From the NCBI RefSeq assembly GCF_010104355.1, contig NZ_CP044972.1, positions 434,001 through 498,000 on the forward strand: DNA of 64,000 nucleotides, written 5' to 3'. The translations under genes were made by a program, and so were the position numbers. This stretch comes from Hydrogenophaga sp. PBL-H3 (GTDB lineage: Bacteria; Pseudomonadota; Gammaproteobacteria; Burkholderiales; Burkholderiaceae_C). Numbering within the stretch: position 1 is the stretch's first letter; each line of letters opens with the position of its first letter. This document shows, one piece after another, positions 52,823 through 64,000 of this stretch. The notes below the pieces were generated by a model. It saw nothing but the letters and a program-made list of their open reading frames with translations, ran no database searches and was not told the DNA's origin.

Positions 52823-53518
52823 ATGGCCAAGCTGACCAAAAAACAGAAAGCCTTTGAAGGCAAGGTCGACAGCAACAAGCTGTACGCACTGACCGAAGCC
52901 ATCGCCATCATCAAGGAATGCGCGAACGCCAAGTTTGACGAATCCATCGACGTGGCGATCCAGCTCGGCGTGGACGCCAAGAAGTCCGACCAGGTGGTGC
53001 GTGGCGCCGTCGTGATGCCCAACGGCACCGGCAAGACCAAGCGCGTGGCCGTGTTCGCACAGGGCGCCAAGGCCGAAGAAGCCAAGGCCGCTGGCGCCGA
53101 CATCGTCGGCATGGACGACCTGGCTGCCGACATCAAGGCCGGCAACATGAACTTCGACGTGGTGATCGCCTCGCCAGACGCCATGCGCGTCGTGGGTACC
53201 CTGGGTCAGATCCTGGGTCCACGCGGTCTGATGCCCAACCCGAAGGTCGGCACCGTGACGCCCGATGTGGCCCAGGCTGTGCGCAACGCCAAAGCGGGTC
53301 AGGTCCAGTTCCGCGTTGACAAGGCCGGTATCGTGCACGGCACGATCGGTCGCCGTTCGTTCGAAGCCGACAAGCTCCAGGGCAACCTGGTGGCGCTGCT
53401 CGATGCGCTCACCAAGGCCAAGCCCGCCACCAGCAAGGGTGTGTACCTGCGCAAGGTGGCGGTGTCGTCGACCATGGGTGTCGGCGTTCGTGTGGACATG
53501 CAATCCATCTCGGCGTAA
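52823..53518 (+). CDS. rplA: 50S ribosomal protein L1
   Basis: A 231-residue L1 with the family signature [20 protein letters not shown] (about residues 132-151) and normal length. It binds 23S rRNA at the L1 stalk and represses its own operon. No gap after rplK. Confidence 0.98.
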   Translation: MAKLTKKQKAFEGKVDSNKLYALTEAIAIIKECANAKFDESIDVAIQLGVDAKKSDQVVRGAVVMPNGTGKTKRVAVFAQGAKAEEAKAAGADIVGMDDLAADIKAGNMNFDVVIASPDAMRVVGTLGQILGPRGLMPNPKVGTVTPDVAQAVRNAKAGQVQFRVDKAGIVHGTIGRRSFEADKLQGNLVALLDALTKAKPATSKGVYLRKVAVSSTMGVGVRVDMQSISA

Positions 53519-53773
53519 TCGCGAGAAAGAATTCGGGCGATGCAGGTCGCCCGGGTGTGGTGGGCCCAGGGGCTGGTTGTGATGACCGACCCTCGGGGCC
53601 ATCCAAGACCGTTGGTGTCGAATCAAGTTCTTCGGAATGCGGTCCGACTTAATTGTGACAAGCCAACGCAGATGGCGATCCCGCTGCAGATGGAATTCGT
53701 TCCGAAACAGTTGATCGCTGCAATGAGGCGTGTCTCAGGTCGTTGGACCGAAGGCACATTTAAGGAGTAGACC
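53519..53773 (+). ncRNA. Ribosomal L10 leader (rplJ leader)
   Basis: The 255 bases before rplJ carry no gene. There is a 7-bp stem CGGGCGA/TCGCCCG (53534-53540 / 53547-53553), and the second half (from about 53605 to the ribosome-binding site AAGGAG at 53762-53767) is typical of the structured L10 leader, which the L10-L7/L12 complex binds to repress rplJ-rplL. A frame of 76 codons that runs through it is not judged real. The fold is not computed. Confidence 0.65.
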
Positions 53774-54301
53774 TTGAGTCTGAATCGCAGTGAGAAAGAA
53801 GCGGTCATTTCCGAAGTGACCAGCCTCGCCGCAAAAGCTCAAACGCTCGTGATGGCGGAATACCGTGGCATCACGGTCGCGAACATGGACAAACTGCGCG
53901 TCACAGCCCGCAGCAACGGTGTGAGCCTGAGCGTGTTGAAAAACACCCTGGCCCGCCGTGCGGTGGCTGGTAGCGCATTTGAAGTGGCCGCCGACCAGAT
54001 GACCGGTCCGCTGATCTATGGCTTCTCCGTCGACGCCGTGGCCGCCGCAAAAGTGGTGGCCGAGTTCGCGAAAACCAACGACAAGTTGGTCATCCGCGCC
54101 GGTGTGTACGGCGGCAAAGTCCTGGACGTCAATGGCGTGAAGCAGCTCGCAAGCATTCCTTCGAAAGAAGTGCTGCTGGCCCAGCTGTGTGGCTTGCTGA
54201 TGTCGCCCATGTCGCGTACGGCCGTTGTGCTGGGCGCGCTGGCGGCGAAAAAAGGCGAAGGCGCTGCCCCTGTGGCAGCCGAGGAAGCGGCTGCCGCCTG
54301 A
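53774..54301 (+). CDS. rplJ: 50S ribosomal protein L10
   Basis: A 175-residue L10 ([20 protein letters not shown], then [17 protein letters not shown]). It anchors L7/L12 on the stalk. The start is TTG 53774, six bases after AAGGAG; no ATG or GTG in frame fits. The C-terminus is extended with Ala/Glu residues. Confidence 0.96.
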   Translation: MSLNRSEKEAVISEVTSLAAKAQTLVMAEYRGITVANMDKLRVTARSNGVSLSVLKNTLARRAVAGSAFEVAADQMTGPLIYGFSVDAVAAAKVVAEFAKTNDKLVIRAGVYGGKVLDVNGVKQLASIPSKEVLLAQLCGLLMSPMSRTAVVLGALAAKKGEGAAPVAAEEAAAA

Positions 54302-54343
54302 GTGGCGTGCACCGTTCGTTCAACCAATTGTTAGGAAATCAAA

Positions 54344-54718
54344 ATGGCATTCGATAAAGACGCATTTTTGACCGCGCTGGACAGCATGACGGTCATGGAA
54401 CTCAACGACCTGGTGAAAGCCATCGAAGAGAAGTTTGGCGTGAGCGCAGCCGCCATGGCCGCCCCCGCAGCCGGTGGTGGCGGTGCTGCTGCCGTGGCTG
54501 AAGAGAAGACCGAATTCAACGTTGTGCTGCTCGAAGCCGGCGCCAACAAGGTCTCGGTCATCAAGGCCGTTCGCGAAATCACCGGTCTGGGCCTGAAAGA
54601 AGCCAAAGATCTGGTCGACGGCGCACCGAAGAACGTGAAAGAAGGCATTGCCAAGGCCGACGCCGAAGCCGCCATGAAGAAGCTGGTGGAAGCCGGCGCC
54701 AAGGCCGAGCTGAAGTAA
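54344..54718 (+). CDS. rplL: 50S ribosomal protein L7/L12
   Basis: A 124-residue L7/L12 with the N-terminal dimer domain ([20 protein letters not shown]), an Ala/Gly hinge (about residues 38-52) and the C-terminal factor-binding domain with [20 protein letters not shown] (about residues 67-86). Standard length. Confidence 0.98.
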   Translation: MAFDKDAFLTALDSMTVMELNDLVKAIEEKFGVSAAAMAAPAAGGGGAAAVAEEKTEFNVVLLEAGANKVSVIKAVREITGLGLKEAKDLVDGAPKNVKEGIAKADAEAAMKKLVEAGAKAELK

Positions 54719-54732
54719 TTCGCTCGTTCCCC

Positions 54733-54770
54733 AAGGCTGGAGTGCTCGAAAGGGCCTCCAGCCTTCTGTG
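54733..54770 (+). terminator. rplL-rpoB attenuator hairpin
   Basis: AAGGCTGGAG (54733-54742) pairs with CTCCAGCCTT (54756-54765), 15 bases after the rplL stop, followed by CTGTGCTTT. It matches the position of the partial terminator that lowers rpoB relative to ribosomal genes in E. coli. The remaining 200 bases before rpoB show no gene or clear promoter. Confidence 0.7.
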
Positions 54771-54979
54771 CTTTCAGAGCACACCCACAAGCCCGGTCGC
54801 CGACCCTGCTTATGAGTGTCTTCTGACCCCGACTGCAGAAGACGACTTGGTTCGGGCCTGTGTGCAATGCACAGGCCGTCCGCCAATGGTTGGTAGAGGC
54901 CAGCCACCAAGCAAGTCACCAGGAATCCGTCCTCCTGGTAGGCAAGACAGTCGCCGCAGACCTCAAGCCCGGAGATCTC

Positions 54980-59104
<4,125 letters not shown>

Positions 59105-59127
59105 TTCACCGAAAAGGAAAGAGTCAC

Positions 59128-62100
59128 ATGAAATCTTTGCTCGACCTGTTCAAACAGTTCACGCCCGACGAACACTTCGATGCGATCCGCATCGGTCTGG
59201 CCTCGCCGGAAAAAATCCGCTCGTGGTCCTTCGGTGAAGTCAAAAAGCCCGAGACCATCAACTACCGCACGTTCAAGCCCGAACGCGACGGCCTGTTCTG
59301 CGCCAAGATCTTCGGCCCCATCAAGGACTATGAATGCCTGTGCGGCAAGTACAAGCGTTTGAAGCACCGTGGTGTCATCTGCGAGAAGTGCGGCGTTGAA
59401 GTCACGCAGACCAAGGTGCGCCGCGAGCGCATGGGTCACATCGATCTGGCCGCACCTTGTGCCCACATCTGGTTCCTGAAATCGCTGCCATCGCGCCTGG
59501 GCCTGATCCTGGACATGACGCTTCGCGACATCGAACGCGTGCTGTATTTCGAAGCCTACGTGGTGACCGACCCCGGCATGACCCCGCTGAAGAAGTTCGG
59601 CATCATGTCCGAGGACGACTTTGACGCCAAGCGCAAGGAATTCGGCGACGAATTCGTGGCCAAGATGGGCGCCGAAGGCATCAAGGAACTGCTGCAAGCC
59701 ATCGACCTCGACATCGAGATCGAAAAGCTGCGCAACGACCTGACCGGCTCCGAGCTCAAGATCAAGAAGAACGCCAAGCGCCTGAAGGTGCTCGAGGCCT
59801 TCAAGAAGTCGGGCATCAAGCCCGAGTGGATGGTGCTCGATGTGCTGCCCGTGCTGCCGCCGGACCTGCGTCCGCTGGTGCCGTTGGACGGTGGCCGTTT
59901 CGCCACCTCCGACCTGAACGACCTGTACCGCCGCGTCATCAACCGCAACTCGCGTCTGCGCCGCCTGTTGGAGCTGAAGGCGCCCGAGATCATCGCGCGC
60001 AACGAGAAGCGCATGCTGCAGGAAGCGGTGGACTCGCTGCTGGACAACGGCCGCCGTGGCAAAGCCATGACGGGCGCCAACAAGCGCGCGCTCAAGTCGC
60101 TGGCCGACATGATCAAGGGCAAGAGCGGCCGTTTCCGCCAGAACTTGCTGGGCAAGCGCGTCGACTACTCGGGCCGTTCGGTCATCGTGGTCGGCCCAAC
60201 GCTCAAGCTGCACCAGTGCGGCCTGCCCAAGCTGATGGCCCTGGAGCTGTTCAAGCCCTTCATCTTCTCGCGCCTGGAAGCCATGGGCATCGCGACCACC
60301 ATCAAGGCCGCCAAGAAGGAAGTGGAAGCCGGCACGCCAGTGGTGTGGGACATCCTGGAAGAGGTGATCAAAGAGCACCCGGTGATGCTCAACCGCGCAC
60401 CGACGCTGCACCGCCTGGGCATCCAGGCGTTTGAGCCCATCCTGATCGAAGGCAAGGCGATCCAGCTGCACCCCTTGGTCTGCGCTGCGTTCAACGCCGA
60501 CTTCGACGGTGACCAGATGGCCGTTCACGTGCCGCTGTCGGTGGAGGCGCAGATCGAAGCGCGCACCCTGATGCTGGCCTCGAACAACATCCTGTTCCCG
60601 GCCAACGGCGAGCCTTCCATCGTCCCGTCGCAAGACGTGGTGCTGGGTCTGTACTACGCCACCCGCGATCGCATCAACGCCAAGGGCGAGGGCATGATCT
60701 TTGCCGATCTGTCCGAGCTGCAACGCGCCCTGGACAACGGCGTGGTGGAAATCACCGCCAAGATCAGCGTGCGCCTGACCCAGCAGACGCTGGACAAGGC
60801 CACGGGCGAATGGACGCCGTCGACCTCGCTGGTGGACACCACCGTGGGTCGTGCGCTGCTCTCCGAGATCCTGCCGCGTGGCCTGCCTTTCGACGTGCTG
60901 AACAAGCCGCTGAAGAAGAAGGAAATCTCGCGCCTGATCAACACCTCGTTCCGCAAGTGCGGCCTGAAGGAAACCGTGGTGTTCGCCGACAAGCTGCTGC
61001 AAAACGGCTTCCGTCTGGCCACGCGCGCCGGTATCTCGATCGCTGTGGACGACATGCTGGTGCCCAAGGAGAAGCCGGCCATCATCGACCGTGCCGAAAA
61101 CGAGGTGAAGGAAATCGCCCAGCAGTACGCCTCTGGTCTGGTGACCGCGGGTGAGCGCTACAACAAGGTGGTGGACATCTGGGGCAAGGCCGGCGACGAG
61201 ATCTCCAAGGTCATGATGGCCCAGCTGGCCAAGCAGCGGACCACGGATCGCCACGGCAAGGAAGTGGACCAGGAGTCGTTCAACTCCATCTACATGATGG
61301 CCGACTCGGGTGCTCGCGGTTCTGCTGCGCAGATCCGCCAGCTCGCCGGCATGCGCGGCCTGATGGCCAAGCCTGACGGCTCCATCATCGAGACCCCCAT
61401 CACGGCGAACTTCCGTGAAGGCCTCAACGTGTTGCAGTACTTCATCTCGACCCACGGCGCTCGTAAAGGCCTGGCCGACACGGCACTGAAAACGGCCAAC
61501 TCGGGCTACCTCACGCGCCGCCTGGTGGACGTCACGCAGGACTTGGTGGTCAACACCCAGGACTGCGGCACCACCAACGGCACGCTGATGCGCGCCATCG
61601 TTGAAGGCGGTGAAGTCATCGAATCGTTGCGCGACCGCATCCTGGGCCGCACCACGGCCGAGGAAGTGACGCACCCCGAAACGCGCGAACTGCTGGTGCC
61701 CGCCGGCGAGATGCTCGACGAAGACATGCTCGACATGCTGGAAGCCGCTGCGGTCGACGAGGTGAAAGTGCGCACCGCACTGACCTGTGAAACCCGCTTC
61801 GGCATCTGCGCCAAGTGCTACGGCCGCGATCTGGGCCGTGGTGGTCTGGTGAACATCGGTGAAGCGGTCGGCGTGATCGCCGCGCAGTCCATCGGTGAAC
61901 CCGGCACGCAGCTGACCATGCGCACCTTCCACATCGGTGGTGCGGCGTCGCGTGCGGCCGTGGCCTCCAGCGTGGAAGCCAAGTCCAGTGGTGTGATCGG
62001 CTTCAACGCCACGATGCGCTACGTGACCAACACCAAGGGCGAACTGGTGGTGATCTCGCGTTCCGGCGAAATCATCATCCACGACGAACACGGTCGCGAG

Positions 62101-63351
62101 CGCGAGCGCCACAAGGTGCCGTACGGTGCGATTCTGTCGATCAAGGCCGACCAGAGCATCAAGGCCGGCGCCATCCTGGCGAACTGGGACCCGCTCACCC
62201 GCCCGATCATCACGGAATTCGCCGGTCAGGTGCGTTTCGAGAACGTCGAGGAAGGCCTCACCGTGGCCAAGCAGGTGGACGACGTCACCGGCTTGTCGAC
62301 CCTGGTGGTGATCGATCCGAAACGCCGCGGCGTGGCCAAGGTGGTGCGTCCACAGGTCAAGCTGATCGACGGGCAGGGCAACGAAGTGAAGATCCCGGGC
62401 ACCGACCACTCGGTGACCATCGGCTTCCAGATCGGCTCGCTGATCCAGGTGCGCGACGGCATGGACGTGGGCCCTGGCGAAGTGCTGGCCCGTATTCCTG
62501 TGGAAGGTCAGAAGACGCGCGACATCACCGGCGGTCTGCCGCGTGTGGCCGAGCTGTTCGAAGCCCGCAGCCCGAAAGACAAGGGCATGCTGGCCGAGAT
62601 GACCGGCACCGTGTCGTTCGGCAAGGAGACCAAGGGCAAGGTTCGCCTGCAGATCACCGACCCCGAAGGCAAGGTGTGGGACGACCTCATCCCCAAGGAG
62701 AAGAACATCCTGGTGCACGAAGGCCAGGTGGTCAACAAGGGCGAGAGCGTGGTGGACGGCCCGGCCGATCCACAAGACATCCTGCGCCTGCTGGGCATGG
62801 AAGAGCTGGCCCGCTACATCGTCGACGAGGTGCAGGACGTCTACCGCCTGCAGGGCGTGAAGATCAACGACAAGCACATCGAGGTGATCGTTCGCCAGAT
62901 GCTGCGCCGCGTGGTCGTGGACAGCGTGGGTGATTCGAGCTACATCGCCGGTGAGCAGGTCGAGCGTTCGGAGATCCTCAACACCAACGACGCGCTGCGC
63001 GCCGAAGGCAAGCTGCCGGCGGTGTTCAGCAACATCCTGCTGGGTATCACCAAGGCGTCGCTGTCGACCGACTCGTTCATCTCGGCGGCTTCCTTCCAGG
63101 AAACCACCCGGGTGCTGACCGAGGCGGCCATCATGGGCAAGCGCGACGAGCTGCGTGGTCTGAAGGAAAACGTGATCGTGGGTCGTCTGATCCCGGCCGG
63201 TACCGGCATGGCCTACCACGAGGCGCGCAAGGTCAAGGAGAAGATGGACGACGAAGAGCGCCGTGCCATCGCCGAGGCCGACGCCGTGTCGCTGGCAGCC
63301 GATCAGGCCGAGCAGGCCGACGCATCGAGCACCAACGAGTCCGCGGAGTAA
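59128..63351 (+). CDS. rpoC: RNA polymerase beta' subunit
   Basis: A 1407-residue beta' subunit, identical in length to that of E. coli. The N-terminal zinc site has four Cys at about residues 70-88; the catalytic magnesium loop [12 protein letters not shown] lies near residue 459; the second zinc site includes [19 protein letters not shown] (about residues 888-906). AAGGAAA precedes ATG 59128. Ends the operon; a strong terminator follows. Confidence 0.98.
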   Translation: MKSLLDLFKQFTPDEHFDAIRIGLASPEKIRSWSFGEVKKPETINYRTFKPERDGLFCAKIFGPIKDYECLCGKYKRLKHRGVICEKCGVEVTQTKVRRERMGHIDLAAPCAHIWFLKSLPSRLGLILDMTLRDIERVLYFEAYVVTDPGMTPLKKFGIMSEDDFDAKRKEFGDEFVAKMGAEGIKELLQAIDLDIEIEKLRNDLTGSELKIKKNAKRLKVLEAFKKSGIKPEWMVLDVLPVLPPDLRPLVPLDGGRFATSDLNDLYRRVINRNSRLRRLLELKAPEIIARNEKRMLQEAVDSLLDNGRRGKAMTGANKRALKSLADMIKGKSGRFRQNLLGKRVDYSGRSVIVVGPTLKLHQCGLPKLMALELFKPFIFSRLEAMGIATTIKAAKKEVEAGTPVVWDILEEVIKEHPVMLNRAPTLHRLGIQAFEPILIEGKAIQLHPLVCAAFNADFDGDQMAVHVPLSVEAQIEARTLMLASNNILFPANGEPSIVPSQDVVLGLYYATRDRINAKGEGMIFADLSELQRALDNGVVEITAKISVRLTQQTLDKATGEWTPSTSLVDTTVGRALLSEILPRGLPFDVLNKPLKKKEISRLINTSFRKCGLKETVVFADKLLQNGFRLATRAGISIAVDDMLVPKEKPAIIDRAENEVKEIAQQYASGLVTAGERYNKVVDIWGKAGDEISKVMMAQLAKQRTTDRHGKEVDQESFNSIYMMADSGARGSAAQIRQLAGMRGLMAKPDGSIIETPITANFREGLNVLQYFISTHGARKGLADTALKTANSGYLTRRLVDVTQDLVVNTQDCGTTNGTLMRAIVEGGEVIESLRDRILGRTTAEEVTHPETRELLVPAGEMLDEDMLDMLEAAAVDEVKVRTALTCETRFGICAKCYGRDLGRGGLVNIGEAVGVIAAQSIGEPGTQLTMRTFHIGGAASRAAVASSVEAKSSGVIGFNATMRYVTNTKGELVVISRSGEIIIHDEHGRERERHKVPYGAILSIKADQSIKAGAILANWDPLTRPIITEFAGQVRFENVEEGLTVAKQVDDVTGLSTLVVIDPKRRGVAKVVRPQVKLIDGQGNEVKIPGTDHSVTIGFQIGSLIQVRDGMDVGPGEVLARIPVEGQKTRDITGGLPRVAELFEARSPKDKGMLAEMTGTVSFGKETKGKVRLQITDPEGKVWDDLIPKEKNILVHEGQVVNKGESVVDGPADPQDILRLLGMEELARYIVDEVQDVYRLQGVKINDKHIEVIVRQMLRRVVVDSVGDSSYIAGEQVERSEILNTNDALRAEGKLPAVFSNILLGITKASLSTDSFISAASFQETTRVLTEAAIMGKRDELRGLKENVIVGRLIPAGTGMAYHEARKVKEKMDDEERRAIAEADAVSLAADQAEQADASSTNESAE

Positions 63352-63373
63352 GGTCCTCCCCCCGCTGGCTTAC

Positions 63374-63408
63374 AAAAGGCCCCCAGCCATCCGGCTGGGG
63401 GCCTTTTT
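63374..63408 (+). terminator. Rho-independent terminator after rpoC
   Basis: AGGCCCCCAGCC (63377-63388) pairs with GGCTGGGGGCCT (63393-63404) around ATCC, followed by four more T and preceded by A residues. It ends the transcript 22 bases after the rpoC stop. Confidence 0.95.
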
Positions 63409-63496
63409 CATGGTGCCGTCCTGCGCGTGGATGGTGGCCGCAGGTATATTGGCTCGGCCTGCCGGGGGGCGGGGTCGCCAACAAGGAGTGCTGAAG

Positions 63497-64000
63497 ATGT
63501 CCGTTTCGCTGGGGGTGTTGCTGGGTCTGGGTCTGGCGGTGTTCTTCTGGGGCGTGGGTGCCTACAACCGCCTGGTGCGGCTGAAGAACGGCATCGCCAA
63601 CGCGTTTGGCCAGATCGACGTGCAGCTCAAACGGCGCTACGACCTGATTCCCAACCTGGTGGAAGTGGCGCGCAAGTACCTGGCCCACGAGTCGCAGACG
63701 CTGGAGGCCGTGATCGCCGCGCGCAACCAGGCCCGCACGGTTGAACAGGCGGCGGCCTCCAGCCCACTCAACGCGGGCGCGCTGGGCGCCCTCGCGGGTG
63801 CCGAGCAGTTGCTCGGTGGCGCGCTGGGCCGGCTGTTCGCCGTGGCCGAGGCCTACCCCGATCTCAAGGCCGACCAGACCATGCGCGATCTGAGCGAAGA
63901 ACTCGCCAGCACCGAGAACCGCATCGGGTTTGCGCGCCAGGCCTACAACGACAACGTGCTGGAATTCAACGACGCTGCCGCACAGTTCCCCGCGCTGATC
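63497..64000 (+). CDS. LemA-family protein (5' part, cut by window end)
   Basis: The first 168 codons of a LemA-family protein. One N-terminal membrane segment (about residues 4-22), then the family core AYNRLVRLKNGIANAFGQID, QLKRRYDLIPNLVEVARKYL and TENRIGFARQAYNDNVLEFN. LemA proteins are membrane-anchored helical bundles of unclear role, often next to TPM-domain genes. AAGGAG precedes ATG 63497; TATATT at 63445-63450 may be its -10 box. The frame is open at base 64000. Confidence 0.9.
   Translation, partial: MSVSLGVLLGLGLAVFFWGVGAYNRLVRLKNGIANAFGQIDVQLKRRYDLIPNLVEVARKYLAHESQTLEAVIAARNQARTVEQAAASSPLNAGALGALAGAEQLLGGALGRLFAVAEAYPDLKADQTMRDLSEELASTENRIGFARQAYNDNVLEFNDAAAQFPALI

Noticed and set aside
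53540..53770. A 76-codon frame before rplJ
   Set aside because: It occupies the structured L10 leader, lacks a ribosome-binding site and resembles no known protein.

Overview
The window is a 64 kb piece of a high-GC proteobacterial chromosome with tightly packed genes and many ATGA, GTGA or TTGA stop/start overlaps. Gene content points to Betaproteobacteria, order Burkholderiales, most likely family Comamonadaceae (Hydrogenophaga or a relative). The evidence is orphan Bug/TctC periplasmic binding proteins, a TrpE-TrpG-TrpD-TrpC cluster preceded by rpe-gph, a dsbA / lptA-lptB-rpoN order, and two copies of a GC-rich intergenic repeat that I recall from Comamonadaceae. The family-level call is inference from gene order and remembered sequences; no search was run. 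There is no rRNA, prophage, transposase or CRISPR array.

Region 1 (1-9742): the tail of an unknown gene, an OsmC-like protein and a methyltransferase, then a seven-gene minus-strand operon read from 8679 to 1397. It encodes two Bug-type solute-binding proteins, an MmgE/PrpD-family enzyme, a class III CoA-transferase, a crotonase, a medium-chain dehydrogenase and an amino-acid-type binding lipoprotein. A divergent LysR regulator and a 15-bp perfect palindrome lie at its head. This looks like uptake and CoA-dependent breakdown of an organic acid I cannot identify.

Region 2 (9721-18749): a lysine module (lysE exporter, davB lysine 2-monooxygenase, davA 5-aminopentanamidase; minus strand) beside an ethanolamine module (AraC-type regulator; eat-eutB-eutC), followed by a LysG/ArgP-type regulator. 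The ethanolamine genes separate lysE from its probable regulator.

Region 3 (18762-28984): argS, a SPOR-domain protein, dsbA, lptA-lptB (LPS transport), rpoN with an enlarged acidic region II, a THUMP-type RNA methyltransferase, a PIN-domain protein overlapping a secreted repeat protein, a DUF488 protein and a small membrane protein.

Region 4 (28988-42594): mixed housekeeping and accessory genes. These include an FMN glutamate-synthase-like protein, a YecA/SEC-C protein, a GST, a fluoroacetate-dehalogenase-like hydrolase, a DNA alkylation repair protein, pncC, pgpA, a membrane protein with a TIR-like C-terminus, thiL, a Gcr-family membrane protein, apaG, rpe, gph and a chalcone-isomerase-like protein.

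Region 5 (42595-49363): the trp operon, with a probable leader peptide containing Trp-Pro-Trp and competing hairpins, then trpE-trpG-ltaE-(RhtB-like exporter)-trpD-trpC-ung. The threonine aldolase and exporter in the middle are unusual.

Region 6 (49409-64000): the classical translation/transcription cluster: tRNA-Tyr, tRNA-Gly, tRNA-Thr, tuf, tRNA-Trp, secE, nusG, rplK, rplA, rplJ, rplL, rpoB, rpoC. It carries recognisable leader/attenuator structures, ends in a strong terminator after rpoC, and is followed by a truncated lemA-like gene at the window edge.
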